DNA of 7,707 nucleotides from Candidatus Coatesiibacteriota bacterium (lineage in GTDB: Bacteria > B130-G9), in assembly GCA_016929465.1 (NCBI GenBank), contig JAFGIT010000046.1, positions 1 to 7,707 of the forward strand, given 5' to 3'. Numbering within the stretch: the stretch's first letter is position 1; the number at the start of each line of letters is the position of its first letter. Position numbers and translations under genes: made by a program. This document shows, in pieces, positions 1 through 5,665 of the stretch. The notes under the pieces are model-generated. The model saw only the letters and a program-made list of their open reading frames with translations, ran no database searches and was not told the origin of the DNA.

Positions 1-2
1 AC

Positions 3-884
3 ATCGCGATGACGCTGCAGACCCAGCTGGAGAAGATCGGGGTGCAGCTGGCAAAGACGCTCTACGAAAAGACCGGCTACCGCAACATCTGCCTCGGAGG
101 CGGAGTGGCGCTCAATTGCTGCATGAACTCGGCGATTCTGAATTCGCCCTACGTCGATCATATCTACGTTCAGCCTGCTGCCATGGACAACGGGACCGCA
201 CTCGGGGCGGCGATGGAAGGCTACGCCCGAATGGGCTTCGAGAGCAAGAGCCTGATGCCGCACGTTTACTGGGGCCCAGAATATGACGACAATGAGATAG
301 AGGCGGCCATCAAGAAGGCTGGATACCCGTATCAGCGTTCGGACGACATCTGCAAGGACGTTGCCGAGCTGCTGGTCAACCAGAAGATTGTGGGCTGGTT
401 CCAGGGGAAGATGGAGATAGGTCCGCGCGCACTCGGCGCTCGGAGCATACTCGCCGACCCAAGGGACCCGACGATGCGGGACAAGGTCAATGTTGTGAAG
501 AACCGCGAGCTGTGGCGGCCGCTTGCTCCTTCGGTACTCGAGGAGAAGGTGGGCGAATGGTTCAAGGACGCCTATCCGAGTCCCTTCATGAACCTCAACC
601 TATTCTACTTCGAGGACAAAAAGGACAAGGTACCATCGGTGGTGCACGCAGACGGCTCTGCCCGCGTTCAGACGGTCAATCGGAACACTAACCCGAAGTA
701 TCACCGGATGATCTCCGAGTTCGAGAAGATGACGGGTATTCCAATAGTGCTGAATACTTCCTACAATACGAGGGGGGAGCCGATTGTCTGCACCCCCGAG
801 GAAGGTCTCAGGACCTTCGAGGTTACCGGGATGGATTGCCTCGCAATCGGCAATTTCATCGTGGAGCGAAGGAGCACTCAATAG
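3..884 (+). CDS. O-carbamoyltransferase, NodU/CmcH family, C-terminal part (5' end outside window)
   Basis: Enzymes of this family transfer a carbamoyl group from carbamoyl phosphate (through carbamoyl-AMP) to a hydroxyl group of a sugar or secondary metabolite in the cytoplasm. The frame is open to the left edge; the first ATG is at 9 but the family is usually about 570-610 residues, so this is roughly the second half. Counting from that ATG, residues 27-36 (ICLGGGVALN) and 52-66 (VQPAAMDNGTALGAA) are the end of the Kae1-like ATP/metal domain. Residues 129-178 contain GWFQGKMEIGPRALGARSIL and RPLAPSVLEE, the hallmark of the C-terminal carbamoyltransferase domain. Residues 214-262 (DGSARVQTV, GIPIVLNTSYNTRGEPIV) complete it. 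The stop is TAG at 882-884. The acceptor cannot be told from sequence; such genes often lie in polysaccharide or natural-product clusters. No defect is visible in the part present. Confidence 0.93.
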   Translation: MAMTLQTQLEKIGVQLAKTLYEKTGYRNICLGGGVALNCCMNSAILNSPYVDHIYVQPAAMDNGTALGAAMEGYARMGFESKSLMPHVYWGPEYDDNEIEAAIKKAGYPYQRSDDICKDVAELLVNQKIVGWFQGKMEIGPRALGARSILADPRDPTMRDKVNVVKNRELWRPLAPSVLEEKVGEWFKDAYPSPFMNLNLFYFEDKKDKVPSVVHADGSARVQTVNRNTNPKYHRMISEFEKMTGIPIVLNTSYNTRGEPIVCTPEEGLRTFEVTGMDCLAIGNFIVERRSTQ

Positions 885-904
885 CGAGGGCGCTTTCAGT
901 GTAG

Positions 905-952
905 GGTGGGCTTTCTAGCCTGCCAAGTTTAAGGCGGGCATTCAAGCCTGCC
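905..952. repeat. Two tandem REP-like GC-rich palindromic units
   Basis: Two 20-base units at 905-924 and 933-952 match at 17 of 20 positions and start 28 bases apart. Each has GC-rich arms (GGTGGGC or GGCGGGC on the left, GCCTGCC on the right) around a six-base AT-rich centre (TTTCTA, ATTCAA). The arms can pair imperfectly; the second unit pairs over 7 bp with one G-T wobble. The pair fills most of the gap between the carbamoyltransferase and the thioredoxin-like gene. It resembles dispersed extragenic palindromic repeats, but I see no further copy in this window. It could also act as an RNA stem-loop limiting read-through. No T-tract follows, so it is not a standard intrinsic terminator. 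Confidence 0.55.
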
Positions 953-965
953 AGGGGCGGGACGG

Positions 966-1439
966 ATGAAGAGGAGGCCGAATAAGAGCATCTTCACGAT
1001 GGCCATTACTTTGGCCGTCATCACTCTCTTCATCTGGCACTTCGGCCGAAAATTCGAGCAGATGAAGCAGAAACCAGAACCGGATTCTGTGGTCCTCCCC
1101 TCATCGAAAGCGGAGGTTGATCGGAGTATCCCGGACAGCACCGTGCTCAATCCTGCATCGGCAAATAAACCCATCCTGGCCTGCTTTTGCGCTGAGTGGG
1201 GCAGCAGTTGCCCCCAAATGAAGGACCTGGTCGGGCAAATGCAATCCAGGTTTGGGGACGGACTCCAGACGAGCGTTATCGACCCTTCGAAGGAGCCGGA
1301 ACTCGCCAAGCAATTCAGGATAGAGACCTTGCCGACGATCATCATATTCGACGCAAAGGGCAACCTGACATTGCGTCATGAGGGTGCGTTGGCTGAGGAG
1401 GAGCTGCTGACGGCTCTGAACCGGGTGTGCATCAAGTAG
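966..1439 (+). CDS. Membrane-anchored thioredoxin-fold protein with a GSSC active site
   Basis: A 157-residue protein with a basic N-terminus (MKRRPNK), one membrane segment at about residues 8-25, a polar linker at 26-66 and a thioredoxin-like domain at about 67-155. The domain probably faces the periplasm. It shows the strand and helix pattern ILACFCAEWGSSCPQM, and TLPTIIIFDAKG with the cis-proline (Pro123). Family thioredoxins have WCxxC. Here the first active-site cysteine is Gly79 and only Cys82 remains (WGSSC), while Cys73 and Cys75 lie just before the motif. Classical dithiol oxidoreductase activity is therefore doubtful. A chaperone-like, single-cysteine or thiol-binding role is possible, but this is inference. 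The ATG at 966 is preceded by the purine-rich GGGCGGGACGG, a plausible though not strong ribosome-binding site. The gene lies 81 bases after the carbamoyltransferase and converges on the tonB operon. Confidence 0.82.
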   Translation: MKRRPNKSIFTMAITLAVITLFIWHFGRKFEQMKQKPEPDSVVLPSSKAEVDRSIPDSTVLNPASANKPILACFCAEWGSSCPQMKDLVGQMQSRFGDGLQTSVIDPSKEPELAKQFRIETLPTIIIFDAKGNLTLRHEGALAEEELLTALNRVCIK

Positions 1440-1478
1440 CCCCGTTCCTTCCACTGAGTCACGTTGGGGATTGTTGTG

Positions 1479-1507
1479 GGTTCCCCGGTCAGTAATTTCA
1501 GGGAGCC
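1479..1507. terminator. Weak stem-loop between convergent genes, possible bidirectional terminator
   Basis: GGTTCCCCG (1479-1487) can pair with CAGGGAGCC (1499-1507) around an 11-base loop, with one G-T wobble and one C-A mismatch. It lies in the 79-base gap between the thioredoxin-like gene (ends 1439) and the tonB-like gene (stop at 1519-1521, minus strand), where a shared terminator is expected. Neither strand has a clear T-tract after the stem, so the call is tentative. Confidence 0.28.
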
Positions 1508-1518
1508 AGAATCCTAGA

Positions 1519-2217
1519 TCACCTGAGCTTGAATTGGAAAGTATATTTGGCCTGGCAAGGCACAGGGTGCCCGGATTGAATTGCAGGATCGAATTTGAAG
1601 CGATACACCGCAGCGACAGCCTCCTTGATAAATTGCTCCTTAAAGGTGTCGCCCGTGGCGTGGAGCACCGCATGAGATATAACATCGCCATTCGCATCTA
1701 CAACTAACTGCAATACAACCATTGCCTCTTTCCCAGCTAGCCGTGCCATCTCTGGATAGCTCGGCCCAACTTCCTTGATAAGCTCCGGCTCCTTGCTAAC
1801 CTCCCATGGGCTGTAGATCCTCTCCTCTCCGTCGCCGGGCTCGACGTCCGGCGCATCGGGGATGCCCCAGATGAAGTCCTGGTCTTCGGGGATCTCCTCG
1901 ATCTCAGGCTCAGGCTCGAGCTCCTGTATCTCCTCGGGCTCATCCGGAGTCGGATCGGGCACCGGGATAATCGTCTTGGGCTTCTCGACCTCTTTCTTCT
2001 TGACCTTCGGAGGCTCGATCTTCGGCTTCTCCCTGGGCGGAAGCCTCCTGATGACGACAGGTGGCTTCGGCGGCTTCTCGCGATATATAATCCCGGTCAT
2101 CTCCGGAAACGTGAAATAGAAGAGCCAAAGATGGAATAACACCGCCGCAATTGCGGAAAGCAGCAATCGCTTCCGGTCGAGTTTATGGCGCTGGTCTAGA
2201 ACTAATGCTGCGTTCAT
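1519..2217 (-). CDS. tonB: TonB-family energy transducer
   Basis: TonB proteins are anchored in the inner membrane by an ExbB-ExbD motor and pull on outer-membrane receptors. The start at 2217 gives 232 residues. Its ATG overlaps the ExbB stop as ATGA, so translation is probably coupled; the open frame reaches 2250 but that would overlap the upstream gene further. Order: short basic N-terminus (RHKLDRKR), membrane helix at about 18-38 including His29 (possibly matching the functional TonB helix histidine), basic Pro/Lys-rich stretch 47-82, acidic Pro/Glu-rich stretch 86-114, then a TonB C-terminal domain at about 143-232. That domain shows YPEMARLAGKEAMVVLQLVV, DANGDV, FKFDPA and the closing strand KYTFQFKLR. 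The order basic then acidic in the Pro-rich spacer is the reverse of E. coli TonB. The protein is last in the minus-strand operon. No TonB-dependent receptor is in the window, so the cargo is unknown. Confidence 0.9.
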   Translation of the reverse strand: MNAALVLDQRHKLDRKRLLLSAIAAVLFHLWLFYFTFPEMTGIIYREKPPKPPVVIRRLPPREKPKIEPPKVKKKEVEKPKTIIPVPDPTPDEPEEIQELEPEPEIEEIPEDQDFIWGIPDAPDVEPGDGEERIYSPWEVSKEPELIKEVGPSYPEMARLAGKEAMVVLQLVVDANGDVISHAVLHATGDTFKEQFIKEAVAAVYRFKFDPAIQSGHPVPCQAKYTFQFKLR

Positions 2218-3125
2218 TTCTTCGAGGCCTCCGGCGGAGGAATAATGCATTTCTCAGCGGCGAATGTTTCGTCGGGGCCATCGAGCTCACCCGTCATCAT
2301 GGAGAATAGCATACCGAGCAAGTATGCCCCCTCCTGCATCATGACGGCGATCCTGCTCACGCGAGTTGCGAAGTAGTTGTATGCGCCGGAGGCAGGGATC
2401 GCTACCGCAAGACCTGCGGCAGACATTATGAGCGCCTGCGAGATGCCCTCGCTGATATCCTGTGGATTTACGACCTTCTTCATGCCTATGACGTGAAATG
2501 CGAGAATGATGCCCCACACGGTCCCCAGGAAGCCTATCAGTGGAGCGATGTTCGATACGCTGGCAAGAGCTGGCAATCCCTTCTCGAGCCGTCCCATCTC
2601 CGCCTGGCCAGCCCGGTTCATTGCGCTCTCGATCTTGTTGATCTCCCCCGCACGGTACTTCTCCATGGCGGCTACGGACATGGTCGCGATGGGAGATTTG
2701 TCGAATTCCTTGCAGCAGTTCTCGATCTGATCTGCTTTTATTTCCACTCGACACGCGAGCGCCTCGAGCGATTTCAGTATCTTATTCGTCGCCTTCGCTT
2801 CTATAGAGAGGCTGACGAGGCGGTCGAAGAGATAGACGGCGCCTATGAACGAGGCGAAGAGGATCGGCCACATGAACGGGCCACCGAGCTTGAACATCTC
2901 CATTATCTGCCCGCCGGAGGCCGAGAATCCGACCGTGGACCAGGCCGACGGGATGGGCGTCGGAACGGGAGTTGGGGTCGCGGCTGCCGCCTTTTGAAAT
3001 ACGGAAGCTGCTGTCGAGACCGTCGCAATGGTCGATGCTGTGGCTGAGCTCACAGCGGTCGTAGAGACGGAGGCTCCGACCTTCGCGGCAGAGACCATCG
3101 AGCCTATGACTGCGATTTCAAGCAT
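2214..3125 (-). CDS. exbB: ExbB/TolQ/MotA-family ion-channel motor subunit
   Basis: ExbB/TolQ proteins form the pentameric inner-membrane channel that uses the proton gradient to drive TonB or TolA. I prefer the ATG at 3125 (303 residues): it is preceded by GTGAGG six bases upstream and overlaps the ABC gene stop by 8 bases. An in-frame ATG at 3155 lacks a good ribosome-binding site. Order: hydrophobic then Ala/Ser/Thr-rich N-terminal extension (1-50), Pro/Thr spacer (51-60, TPTPVPTPIPS), first membrane helix about 80-102 (GPFMWPILFASFIGAVYLFD), cytoplasmic part, then two helices at about 184-214 (NIAPLIGFLGTVWGIILAF) and 228-252 (ISQALIMSAAGLAVAIPASG). Thr202 in LGTVWG matches the conserved ExbB threonine. 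At the positions aligning with E. coli ExbB Glu176 and Thr181 this protein has Gln230 and Ser235. Pairing with TonB favours ExbB over TolQ or MotA. No exbD/tolR gene is adjacent. Confidence 0.87.
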   Translation of the reverse strand: MLEIAVIGSMVSAAKVGASVSTTAVSSATASTIATVSTAASVFQKAAAATPTPVPTPIPSAWSTVGFSASGGQIMEMFKLGGPFMWPILFASFIGAVYLFDRLVSLSIEAKATNKILKSLEALACRVEIKADQIENCCKEFDKSPIATMSVAAMEKYRAGEINKIESAMNRAGQAEMGRLEKGLPALASVSNIAPLIGFLGTVWGIILAFHVIGMKKVVNPQDISEGISQALIMSAAGLAVAIPASGAYNYFATRVSRIAVMMQEGAYLLGMLFSMMTGELDGPDETFAAEKCIIPPPEASKK

Positions 3126-3852
3126 CGAACGCCTCACTGCGATCGACGGATTCATCTGAGACTATTCTGCCATCCAGAAGCCGTATTATCCTGTTGGCGT
3201 GCATGGCAATGTTCTCCTCGTGTGTCACGAGAATCAAAGTGTTTCCACCTCGGTATAAATCCTCAAAAACACGCATTATTTCGTTACCTGTCTTGCTGTC
3301 CAGGTTGCCCGTGGGTTCGTCTGCAAGTATCAAACTGGGGTGATTTACGAGCGCTCTTGCGAGGGCCACCCTCTGCCTCTCTCCACCCGACAGCTCCCCA
3401 GGCTTGTGCTTTACTCTCTTCTCCAGGCCCATCAATTGAAGCATTTCGAGAGCACGCTTCCTTCGGTTTCGCCTCGAACCACCTCTGTAAAGCATTGGCA
3501 GCTCGACGTTGCGAAGCGCAGATGTCCTTGCCAAAAGGTTGAAGGTCTGGAAAACGAACCCTATCTTCTCACCTCTTATCCTGGCCAACTCCCTATCGTT
3601 CATGTCACCGATGGGCACACTGTCCAAGCAGTAGCTGCCCGTCGTCAATCTGTCCAGACATCCGATGATATTCATCAGGGTGGTCTTACCCGAGCCCGAA
3701 GGGCCCATGATGGCAACATATTCATTGTCGCGAACCACCAGAGATACGTTATCTAGAACACGTAGCTCTCTCGTGCCCATAATATAGGACTTCCCCACAT
3801 TGTCCAGTCTAATCAGCTCTCGATTCGGGGTCTCTGAGAGATTCGTCGCCAA
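3118..3852 (-). CDS. ABC transporter ATPase, LolD/MacB-type
   Basis: A 244-residue nucleotide-binding protein that would power an inner-membrane permease. Motifs are complete: Walker A GPSGSGKT (50-57), Q-loop in FQTFNLL (Gln102), signature LSGGERQR (154-161), Walker B LILADEP (174-180), D-loop around TGNLD (181-185) and switch His211 in VTHEE. The size, MNIIGCLDRLTTG after Walker A and FQTFNLL place it with LolD/MacB/FtsE-like ATPases, which extrude lipoproteins, drugs or peptides or transmit force across the envelope. The start is TTG at 3850-3852, immediately after the TAG of the upstream lipoprotein gene. The next in-frame ATG (residue 25) would remove the first conserved strand, so TTG is preferred. 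The gene overlaps the ExbB start by 8 bases. No FtsX/MacB-like permease is in the window, so the partner is unknown. Confidence 0.93.
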   Translation of the reverse strand: MATNLSETPNRELIRLDNVGKSYIMGTRELRVLDNVSLVVRDNEYVAIMGPSGSGKTTLMNIIGCLDRLTTGSYCLDSVPIGDMNDRELARIRGEKIGFVFQTFNLLARTSALRNVELPMLYRGGSRRNRRKRALEMLQLMGLEKRVKHKPGELSGGERQRVALARALVNHPSLILADEPTGNLDSKTGNEIMRVFEDLYRGGNTLILVTHEENIAMHANRIIRLLDGRIVSDESVDRSEAFDA

Positions 3853-5463
3853 CTACTCGATGACCTCGAATTCCGTATGGGCGATGAGCTCGACACTCGC
3901 TATAATGTCAACGACTCTGATATGAAGTTTGTACTCACCTGGATCAATGATGTCCGGCCGTAGCGGGAGCGTGTACACCTGCATCTGACTTGACCCGCCC
4001 TCGAGCGGCGCAAGGAACTTATAGCTGAAGATGGTGTCGTTCGCGTCATCCCGAGGCGATATCGAGTACTGCACCATGTATTCGGGGACGCCCTTGGGCC
4101 CTATGGCAAGATTGTATATCTCATAGTAGATGCCGAGAGCCGCGCCCATACGATACACACCTGCGGGATTGGGCACGACTTCATAGCCGTGCTTCACGAA
4201 CATAGATAGATCGTTAGCGGGTCGAAGGGTCGAGGTCAGCTCGATGCTCGATAGGCTCAGACGTCTCGGCTCGATTATTCTCACCTCGAACGTCTGTCTG
4301 ATGTAGCCATATCGTTCGGATCCCTGGTCAACTGCTACAGCCTCAATCTCATAGACGCCAGGCTCCAGCAACGCGCCCGCGATGTACACGAAGAATTTGT
4401 CGCGTGCGGCTGTCTCCTCTTCATATCTCTCCGATGCGCTTCTCTTTCGGACCGTGCCCCCAACGAGACGACGCTCCGAATCGTAGAGCCGTGTCGATAT
4501 GATGATGTCTGACTTGTAGAGCTGTTCTTCCTCATTGAGGTCGAACTGGAGGTGCGTATTAGGAATAACGAAGTCGAACTCGACCATATTTTCTCGTCCG
4601 GGAGAATCGAAAGTTAGCACTCCGACCGTTAGCGAGATCGTCGACTCCTCAGGTGTTATGGGCACTGCAGCTTTGAACGGGTCGTTGACGCCCTGTTCGA
4701 CGTCGATTACTGACTCGTCATAGAGCGTGGTCCCATCGGCCTCGGTCTCCCACTCGCCGCCACCGGCCCTCGTGCTGCGTCTGTAGCTATAGTCGCCATT
4801 ATTTCTCGTCTGCTCGCCGTCGAAGCTCTCGGTTGCATCGAAGCCATCAAGAGTTGAAGGACCGTCGCTGGTTGCCTGGTCAGCGCCGGATGCCTTGTAT
4901 TTCTCTTCAGGGGAATTCGATGTGTCTTTGATGGAGCCGGCGAGGGTGTAATCGCCAGTCATATGGACATCGACGAATAGGAAGTTTATGTCTGTCCCGA
5001 CATAGGGAATGTAATGGTAGTACCATTTCTCGAAGGGTTTGGAGTACCAGCCGCCCATGGTGGCGACGTCGCCCATTGGATGCGACTCGAGTTCGTCCGG
5101 CGGGCCGTACTTGATTAGAACCATCCCTCTGTCGGTCTTCCAGCCAGGTTTCTCTCCCCATTTGAACTTTTTTTCGGCGTAGCGAAGGCGCTTGTAGTGC
5201 TCCAGTTTGTACTCGTTCACGGGGGTATCGGGTGTGGGGTCCCGCTTCTCCCAGAACTTATCCAGCCATTCCTGCCGCTCCCCGGGTGAGAGCTCTACGA
5301 ACTCATTCAGTTCTTCATCAGTAGCAACATAGCGTATCTCGTCGAAAGTGTCCTTGCCGGGTTCATCGAGACTATCGTAGGCAAGATAGACCATACCTCC
5401 GCAACCAATACTCAGCAGCAATGCGAGGATTATGGGGCAGAGATTCCAAGTAATACGCGCCAT
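3853..5463 (-). CDS. GWxTD-domain lipoprotein
   Basis: A 536-residue predicted lipoprotein with a GWxTD domain, a family of unknown function common in Acidobacteria and related groups. The ATG at 5463 is chosen because it follows GGAGGGAG with an 8-base spacer and opens a lipoprotein signal (MARITWNLCPIILALLLSIG, then Cys21); the longer frame starting with TTG at 5517 has neither. The -3 residue of the lipobox is Ser rather than the usual Leu. Order: GWxTD domain at about 48-165, with LSPGERQEWLDKFWEKRDPT, RLRYAEKKFKWGEKPGWKTD (motif GWKTD at 107-111) and KYGPPDELE. Then a polar, Gly/Ser/Asp-rich probably disordered linker at about 180-262, and a C-terminal beta-rich part at 272-536, probably two beta-sandwich-like modules. 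It is the first gene of the operon with the ABC ATPase, ExbB and TonB, suggesting an envelope role. Substrate or partner is unknown. Confidence 0.86.
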   Translation of the reverse strand: MARITWNLCPIILALLLSIGCGGMVYLAYDSLDEPGKDTFDEIRYVATDEELNEFVELSPGERQEWLDKFWEKRDPTPDTPVNEYKLEHYKRLRYAEKKFKWGEKPGWKTDRGMVLIKYGPPDELESHPMGDVATMGGWYSKPFEKWYYHYIPYVGTDINFLFVDVHMTGDYTLAGSIKDTSNSPEEKYKASGADQATSDGPSTLDGFDATESFDGEQTRNNGDYSYRRSTRAGGGEWETEADGTTLYDESVIDVEQGVNDPFKAAVPITPEESTISLTVGVLTFDSPGRENMVEFDFVIPNTHLQFDLNEEEQLYKSDIIISTRLYDSERRLVGGTVRKRSASERYEEETAARDKFFVYIAGALLEPGVYEIEAVAVDQGSERYGYIRQTFEVRIIEPRRLSLSSIELTSTLRPANDLSMFVKHGYEVVPNPAGVYRMGAALGIYYEIYNLAIGPKGVPEYMVQYSISPRDDANDTIFSYKFLAPLEGGSSQMQVYTLPLRPDIIDPGEYKLHIRVVDIIASVELIAHTEFEVIE

Positions 5464-5471
5464 GACAGTTG

Positions 5472-5479
5472 CTCCCTCC
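5472..5479 (-). promoter_or_regulatory. Strong ribosome-binding site deciding the GWxTD lipoprotein start
   Basis: On the minus strand the bases read GGAGGGAG, eight bases before the ATG at 5463-5461. This is the best Shine-Dalgarno match in the window. Together with the signal peptide that follows, it rules in the 5463 start over the TTG at 5517. Confidence 0.75.
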
Positions 5480-5599
5480 AACCACGGCAAAAAGCAGATG
5501 CTATTAGCCGCGGCCAATTCACCTGATCAAAATATCTCGATTTGGTCCGGGGCTACGCCCTCAGGGCCTCTTGATGTAAACTCACTATCAATAAATCAA

Positions 5600-5635
5600 C
5601 AAAGAAGAAAGGGGAGGGCCTCCACGGCCCTCCCC
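5600..5635 (-). terminator. Rho-independent terminator of the M1 peptidase gene
   Basis: GGGGAGGGCC (5611-5620) and GGCCCTCCCC (5626-5635) form a perfect 10-bp stem with a five-base loop. Read on the minus strand, the stem is followed by TTTCTTCTTT (5610-5601). It begins 30 bases after the peptidase TAA (5666-5668). It separates the peptidase from the GWxTD-ABC-ExbB-TonB operon, whose promoter should lie between about 5600 and 5480. I found no convincing -35/-10 pair there. On the plus strand no T-tract follows, so it acts in one direction. Confidence 0.9.
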
Positions 5636-5665
5636 CATGCTGTTCAATCGAATAGCTGTCTATTG

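Noticed and set aside
1466-1486. GGGGA/TCCCC stem as terminator after the thioredoxin-like gene
   Set aside because: Only 5 bp with an 11-base loop and no T-tract; the overlapping stem at 1479-1507 is better.
1101-1697. 198-residue minus-strand frame across the thioredoxin-like gene and the tonB 3' end
   Set aside because: It overlaps two well-supported genes in other frames and has no family features.
1862-2119. Gly/Ser-rich plus-strand frame resembling a membrane protein
   Set aside because: The composition is the mirror image of the Pro/Glu/Lys codons of the TonB spacer on the other strand.
2493-3047. 184-residue plus-strand frame opposite exbB
   Set aside because: It is the antisense shadow of the ExbB-like gene, with Arg-rich composition typical of such frames.
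5555-5575. Small GGGCGTAGCCC/GCCCTGAGGGC hairpins upstream of the GWxTD gene
   Set aside because: Very short stems with tiny loops in GC-rich sequence; no reason to call a riboswitch or operator.
5480-5600. Promoter for the GWxTD operon on the minus strand
   Set aside because: A promoter is expected here, and elements such as TTTACA, TTGATC and TATTTT occur, but none is paired at 16-18 bases with a good partner, so no site is called.
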